Notes under the pieces: model-generated
What the model was told of the DNA's origin: nothing
The model's database searches: none
Seen by the model: the letters and a program-made list of their open reading frames with translations, nothing else
Translations under genes and position numbers: made by a program
Shown here: positions 29,733 to 32,845 of the stretch, piece by piece
How the letters are laid out: each line of letters begins with the position of its first letter
How positions within the stretch are numbered: the first letter of the stretch is position 1
Virus record (IMG/VR): IMGVR_UViG_3300017773_000070
Span: 1-32,845 of that record
Reading direction: 5' to 3' (one strand)
From: a virus
Length of the DNA: 32,845 nt

Positions 29733-29917
29733 TTCTTTAACTTCCATAAAATATACTCTTCACCATTTGCTTTCATGGTAATTGCAGGAACGCCTGATGG
29801 TTTTGTCTTACCAACGTACTCCCATTTATATCCGTCTTTCATTTGAGCGTTGGATGTTTCTCTAAACTCTTGTGTGTCCATACTGAACATTCCAAGAACT
29901 AATGCTACGATACCCAT
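29729..29917 (-). CDS. Small protein with hydrophobic N-terminus
   Basis: A 62-aa protein: MGIVALVLGMFSMDTQEFRE, then DGYKWEYVGKTKPSGVPAIT and EEYILWKLKK. The first 12 residues are hydrophobic but short for a membrane helix; they may be a signal peptide. The rest looks like a single small beta sheet. Coupled on both sides (29917 and ATGA at the 3' end). Unknown function. Confidence 0.7.
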   Translation of the reverse strand: MGIVALVLGMFSMDTQEFRETSNAQMKDGYKWEYVGKTKPSGVPAITMKANGEEYILWKLKK

Positions 29918-30108
29918 TATAATTCTCCTTCTACTTTACACATTGGGGTTATTGCTGTTTTATCAATATAGTCATTATTATAGTAAGTTCGTGTTATGAC
30001 TTCTTTTACTAGTTGACCATTACGAATTTTAAACGTTGTGAGTTCCCTAGACAGTACACCTTCACTGTCTAGGAGATCAAATGCTCGTTGCAAAGGACCA
30101 TCGGTCAT
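29917..30108 (-). CDS. Small early protein, function unknown
   Basis: A 63-aa protein, MTDGPLQRAFDLLDSEGVLS, RELTTFKIRNGQLVKEVITR and a polar end. Codons for LDSEGVLSR form a perfect 10-bp inverted repeat (see 30046-30073). It is coupled to the DUF932 gene by a one-base overlap. Not recognised. Confidence 0.7.
   Translation of the reverse strand: MTDGPLQRAFDLLDSEGVLSRELTTFKIRNGQLVKEVITRTYYNNDYIDKTAITPMCKVEGEL
30046..30073. repeat. Perfect 10-bp inverted repeat in a coding region
   Basis: CCTAGACAGT, 8-nt spacer, ACTGTCTAGG. On the minus-strand message this is a stable hairpin about 35 nt after the start codon of the 29917-30108 gene. No T-tract follows on either strand, so it is not a terminator. 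Confidence 0.7.
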
Positions 30109-31067
30109 TATGCAACCTCTGCAAACTTTAATGCTGTGTTAAGAGCATTTCTTTTTTTGATTTGGTTTCCACCAAACCATGAAGAGTAGAGTCTGTTATC
30201 AGAGTTTCTACCTTGTAGGTGATCAGTAACATAAGTCACTGAGTTGAAAGCCTGCCACCAAGAACCTTCGGCATACTTTGCGCCAGGTTGTTGTTCCAAT
30301 GCATCGTAACATGCAATGGCGTTCTTGGAAAGAGTCTCCATGGAAAGAGATTTATTTTGAACTCTCTTATCCGCAGTTCTTGGATAAACTGTATTGTAGA
30401 ACTCGACAAGAGAATCGATGTTGTATCTCTTGGAACCGAGAAACTCAGCCATTTCTTTATAAGTCTTCAACTTATCAGAAGCAATGCCGAGAGCTTTCTT
30501 AACTTCGTTTGCATTGAATTCAACTCTATGGCCAACTTTTACAGACCTTTGAGCCTGTGCCTCGAGTGAAAGGGAAAGTGTATTGTTACATACAACTCTG
30601 ATTGGTGTAAATCTAATATCAATAGACTTACCATATAAGTGAGGGTTTGAGAAAAGCAAGTAAGACTCAACTTTATCACCACCGAAAAGATCAAATGACT
30701 CTTTGACTTTAGCCAAAGCCCATACCATCTGTCCACCTTTAAGTGAACCTGCTGTATGCATTTCCATATCACCAGCAAGAACATACTCTGAAAAGAATTC
30801 AAAAGCTTGTTCGTTCTGAACTGGATTCCAGATCTGACCAATGTTAGTCAAGACTTTATCGTCTGAACTTCTCACTAAGGCTTTCATGCCTGTTGCAACT
30901 TTCTTACCGTTTGGTAGAGTTGCGTATGAATCAATCTGATCGACCGTCCAGTCAAGACCAGCTTTCTTCATCATTTGGTTCGGTGTAAGATCGTTGCTGA
31001 CTTCTACACCTAGGCCGTGCCACGGTACTTCACCTGCATACGCCATTGTTTCTACTTGATGTGCCAT
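30108..31067 (-). CDS. DUF932 phage/plasmid-like protein
   Basis: A 319-aa protein; the ATG at 31065-31067 is preceded by AAGGAAGGAATTAT, while a longer frame to 31121 has no SD and overlaps the mini-gene. DUF932 pattern: TMAYAGEVPWHGLGVEVSND near the start, IWNPVQNEQAFEFFSEYV, SNPHLYGKSIDIRFTPIRVV, CNNTLSLSLEA, and QNKSLSMETL...GSWWQAFNSVTYVTDHL at the end. The family is widespread on phages and plasmids and its function is not established. Part of the early cluster behind the 31554 promoter. Confidence 0.92.
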   Translation of the reverse strand: MAHQVETMAYAGEVPWHGLGVEVSNDLTPNQMMKKAGLDWTVDQIDSYATLPNGKKVATGMKALVRSSDDKVLTNIGQIWNPVQNEQAFEFFSEYVLAGDMEMHTAGSLKGGQMVWALAKVKESFDLFGGDKVESYLLFSNPHLYGKSIDIRFTPIRVVCNNTLSLSLEAQAQRSVKVGHRVEFNANEVKKALGIASDKLKTYKEMAEFLGSKRYNIDSLVEFYNTVYPRTADKRVQNKSLSMETLSKNAIACYDALEQQPGAKYAEGSWWQAFNSVTYVTDHLQGRNSDNRLYSSWFGGNQIKKRNALNTALKFAEVA

Positions 31068-31086
31068 AATATAATTCCTTCCTTGG

Positions 31087-31206
31087 CTATTGATTAATTT
31101 TTTCGATACAACCGGGTGCAAGACCTTCGGTTGTACATGGATCTTCGATTGCGCCGACTACCATGACTGCGGCTAATATTATAAAGAATGCGATAAATGT
31201 TTTCAT
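31087..31206 (-). CDS. Secreted mini-protein with two cysteines
   Basis: A 39-aa protein: MKTFIAFFIILAAVMVVGAI, a clean hydrophobic signal or membrane segment, then EDPCTTEGLAPGCIEKINQ with two cysteines nine apart. The ATG overlaps the upstream TAA (TAATG). It may be exported and form a disulphide hairpin in the periplasm, or stay anchored. No family recognised. Confidence 0.65.
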   Translation of the reverse strand: MKTFIAFFIILAAVMVVGAIEDPCTTEGLAPGCIEKINQ

Positions 31207-31508
31207 TAAGCGACCTCCTCAAAACCGATAGGCATACACTTAAACTTTTTAAATTTCCTACCGTCAAACCATAAAGTAAAAGTATCACCGACTGATGAGC
31301 TTCTCAAACCGTGACCACTATTTAAGTAGTGAAGGACGGTGACATTCTCGTTGGCATCGCTGCCGATCTTGTTTGACCAAGAACCATCGGTGTTTTGAGT
31401 GTACCTGAAAGCATAGTTCAATGCTTCGTTAATGTTGGTTGTTGGAACATCGATTGAAGCCGCGTTGTAAGGTACTGCTGCATCGTATGTGACTGTTACT
31501 GATATCAT
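31206..31508 (-). CDS. Small early protein, function unknown
   Basis: A 100-aa beta-rich protein (MISVTVTYDAAVPYNAASID, INEALNYAFRYTQNTDGSWS, HGLRSSSVGDTFTLWFDGRK). The block NEALNYAFRYTQN...SWS...GLRSSSVGD is one I have seen in other phage and plasmid small proteins without known function. GGGAGTTTAAATT precedes the ATG; the promoter at 31554-31582 is 46 nt upstream. Confidence 0.78.
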   Translation of the reverse strand: MISVTVTYDAAVPYNAASIDVPTTNINEALNYAFRYTQNTDGSWSNKIGSDANENVTVLHYLNSGHGLRSSSVGDTFTLWFDGRKFKKFKCMPIGFEEVA

Positions 31509-31553
31509 AATTTAAACTCCCGTTAAATAGTTAATTTTTTATTTTATAGATCT

Positions 31554-31582
31554 ATTATACCACACTTTTAACTTAATGTAAA
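31554..31582 (-). promoter_or_regulatory. Early sigma70-type promoter with extended -10
   Basis: Minus strand TTTACA, 17 nt, TATAAT with TGTGG before the -10. -35 to -10 are identical to 13290-13318, and the following AGATCTATAAAAT is shared with 31968-31996. Drives the 31508-29119 gene group and probably the transporter. Confidence 0.85.
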
Positions 31583-31595
31583 GGAAAAAATGCAT

Positions 31596-31754
31596 TTAAT
31601 TTGAATTTTTTTCATGAGTGACCGTGACTCGATACCCGGGCTTTTCACACCAAACCTCGACGGTGGTTTTCATCATGTCGATTGCGTGTTTCATGTCGTG
31701 GCAATCAGCTCGTGTAATCATCTCATCATTTCGAAATACGTATACGATAAACAT
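31596..31754 (-). CDS. Mini-protein, function unknown
   Basis: A 52-aa protein, MFIVYVFRNDEMITRADCHD, MKHAIDMMKTTVEVWCEKPG, YRVTVTHEKNSN. It reads as a compact beta-alpha-beta unit. Start is 3 nt from the previous stop. It ends 13 nt before the -35 of the next promoter. Not recognised. Confidence 0.62.
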   Translation of the reverse strand: MFIVYVFRNDEMITRADCHDMKHAIDMMKTTVEVWCEKPGYRVTVTHEKNSN

Positions 31755-31756
31755 AA

Positions 31757-31933
31757 TTATATCGCCTTTGTTTCACTGAATAATATTTCTTTTGGATCTA
31801 AAGCGAGACACTTAAAAGTATCAAATGCGTTATCAGTTGAGTTTTTTTCACTGTAACCGCGTTCAACTACGGAGAGTGTAATTGATTTGGTGAGACGATC
31901 CTGAGTGTATATGCAAGTTTGGTATTCGTTCAT
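31757..31933 (-). CDS. Mini-protein, function unknown
   Basis: A 58-aa protein, MNEYQTCIYTQDRLTKSITL, SVVERGYSEKNSTDNAFDTF, KCLALDPKEILFSETKAI. GGAG lies 13 nt before the ATG and the early promoter at 31968 is just upstream, so it is the first gene of that transcript. No family recognised. Confidence 0.65.
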   Translation of the reverse strand: MNEYQTCIYTQDRLTKSITLSVVERGYSEKNSTDNAFDTFKCLALDPKEILFSETKAI

Positions 31934-31967
31934 AATATAAGTAGCTCCTTTTTTATTTTATAGATCT

Positions 31968-31996
31968 ATTATACCACAGTTTTTAAGAGATGTAAA
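31968..31996 (-). promoter_or_regulatory. Early sigma70-type promoter with extended -10
   Basis: Minus strand TTTACA, 17 nt, TATAAT with TGTGG before the -10. The stretch after the -10 (AGATCTATAAAATAAAAAA) is identical to that of the 31554 copy, which points to recent duplication of the whole promoter-leader block. Confidence 0.85.
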
Positions 31997-32040
31997 GGAC
32001 TTTTTTCATTTAAGTCGCATTTTTTTTCGCAGGATTTTTT

Positions 32041-32730
32041 TTAACACCCTTGACTCAGTATCCCATGACTCGGAACGGAATCCTTCAGTTCAGGCTTCTC
32101 CGTCTCGTAGAAGTACTCTTCGGTATCTCCAAGCCTGTACTCATTACCATTCTCGACCTGATAGTATTCCGTAGACACTTTGAAGTCAGGCATCTTTGGT
32201 TTCTTTGGTGTCAAACTGTTATCATACACTCGCATCCGGTTGTTCGGATATAAAGCAAACTGTCCATTCTCAAGTTCAAGCAAGTTGAAAGACTTGTGCT
32301 CATCGGGTTGTTCCGCAGTAGAGTAATCAATCTCGTCCGCATGGATGTGATAGTTATCAAGAGTAGCAATATAAGAACCCTTTACAAATCCGTGATTCTT
32401 TGTATATACCTCGTAGTCCATAGATCCAATGAACTGCTTCTGTATACATGTAACACCGTAGTCCATGCAATTCCAGAACTGTAGGTCCGGTAGAGCCATA
32501 TCAACTTCGGGTGTCTCGGGTGATGCAACAAATGCACTGATCGGTAACTTATCGAATAAGGCACCGTACTCAGGTAAGAATGTTTCAAAATAGAAGGCAC
32601 GACCGGGTATGGATTTTGCTGTAACCCAGTGTCCTTCGACGAATTCACCGTGACCATCCTCGAGATCTCTGAGGTATTCACGGCGTACCCAAACCTTTTG
32701 GTTGGGGATATTACAAATTAAGTGGGATAT
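32041..32730 (-). CDS. Early protein with apparent AUA start, function unknown
   Basis: A 229-aa frame. The first ATG is at 32497-32499, but the frame is open and protein-like for 77 more codons (ICNIPNQKVWVRREYLRDLE, KSIPGRAFYFETFLPEYGAL, FDKLPISAFVASPETPE). GGAG at 32737-32740 lies exactly 6 nt before an ATA codon at 32728-32730, where the protein would begin I/M-SHLICNIP. The ATG-started version would be 152 aa with no SD. The C-terminal half has FALYPNNRMRVYDNSLTPKK and PDFKVSTEYYQVENG. I recall similar proteins in marine T4-like phages but no function. ATA may be a rare start codon or a base error for ATG. Confidence 0.7.
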   Translation of the reverse strand: MSHLICNIPNQKVWVRREYLRDLEDGHGEFVEGHWVTAKSIPGRAFYFETFLPEYGALFDKLPISAFVASPETPEVDMALPDLQFWNCMDYGVTCIQKQFIGSMDYEVYTKNHGFVKGSYIATLDNYHIHADEIDYSTAEQPDEHKSFNLLELENGQFALYPNNRMRVYDNSLTPKKPKMPDFKVSTEYYQVENGNEYRLGDTEEYFYETEKPELKDSVPSHGILSQGC

Positions 32731-32740
32731 CGTTAACTCC

Positions 32741-32845
32741 GTATTATATTAACATACTACTATATATTAAAAAAGGTTTCAGGCTGAAAAATTCTCGAGA
32801 AAAAAATTTTAATATAAAGCTTTCTGAAAAAAGTTTCTGAGTCTC
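32741..32845. other. AT-rich stretch at the right edge without a gene
   Basis: About 105 nt, very AT-rich, with several A/T runs and a 10-bp palindrome TTCTCGAGAA at about 32802-32811. It probably holds the promoter of the 32730 gene (a TATAAT lies on the minus strand just upstream of the GGAG), but no -35 fits well. I see no coding frame in it. Confidence 0.4.

Noticed and set aside
32382-32681. 99-aa minus-strand frame at the right end
   Set aside because: Overlaps the 32041-32730 frame, whose upstream extension reads as real protein; this one has a random-looking Ser/Tyr/His-rich product.
1-32845. tRNA genes, CRISPR arrays, insertion sequences
   Set aside because: No cloverleaf-like segment, no spaced direct repeats and no transposase were seen; but without a covariance search a tRNA could be missed.

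Overview
The window is AT-rich DNA from a T4-like myovirus (Caudoviricetes), most probably a marine one. The sequence carries an almost complete tail-hub and baseplate set (gp48, gp53, gp27-like, gp5, gp54-like, gp26, gp29), the head-completion nuclease gp4, the replication SSB gp32 and the late-transcription coactivator gp33. Many accessory genes are of kinds I associate with marine T4-like phages. The host cannot be read directly. The low GC, glycine-zipper and DUF1289 proteins and the B12-dependent ribonucleotide reductase fit a pelagic alphaproteobacterium such as SAR11, but that is inference. Genes are very tightly packed, with many TAATG and ATGA stop/start overlaps and Shine-Dalgarno (SD) sites of the GGAG/AAGG type.

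Layout. (1) 1-4694, minus strand: late baseplate operon gp48-gp53-gp27-like-gp5 plus an unfinished gene, led by a T4 late promoter (TATAAATA) at 4733-4740. (2) 4750-9132, plus strand: gp4, a conserved unknown, gp54-like tube protein, gp26, a small protein readable only by -1 frameshift, and the tape measure gp29. (3) 9129-16472, minus: gp32, gp33, unknowns, small early genes, a GIY-YIG nuclease, zinc-ribbon and Fe-S mini-proteins and a monomeric class II ribonucleotide reductase, punctuated by four near-identical sigma70 promoters. (4) 16254-28570, minus: a long operon headed by a late promoter at 28576. It encodes lysine-rich modular proteins, an adenylyl/cytidylyltransferase-like enzyme, a KWDG-motif protein broken by UGA, and a probable spanin pair. 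(5) 28598-32730, minus: early or accessory genes including a half-length Na+/phosphate cotransporter homologue, a DUF932 protein and many mini-proteins, with two more copies of the early promoter.

How it works together: early genes appear to be read from host-type sigma70 promoters with an extended -10. Virion genes are read from TATAAATA promoters through gp33 and partners. The two strands meet head-on at 9129-9132 and diverge at 4695-4749.

The most notable observation is at the end of gp26. A T-TTT-TTA heptamer sits directly before tandem stop codons and is followed after 6 nt by a perfect 10-bp stem. The -1 frame is open through to the tape-measure gene and has no start codon for its first part. 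This is the arrangement of tail-assembly-chaperone frameshifting (lambda G/GT), here in the T4 gp26 family. Second, several proteins of the 12-kb late operon start with a short aromatic/acidic segment resembling the T4 capsid-targeting sequence, so the operon may encode a cargo of capsid-packaged, injected proteins.
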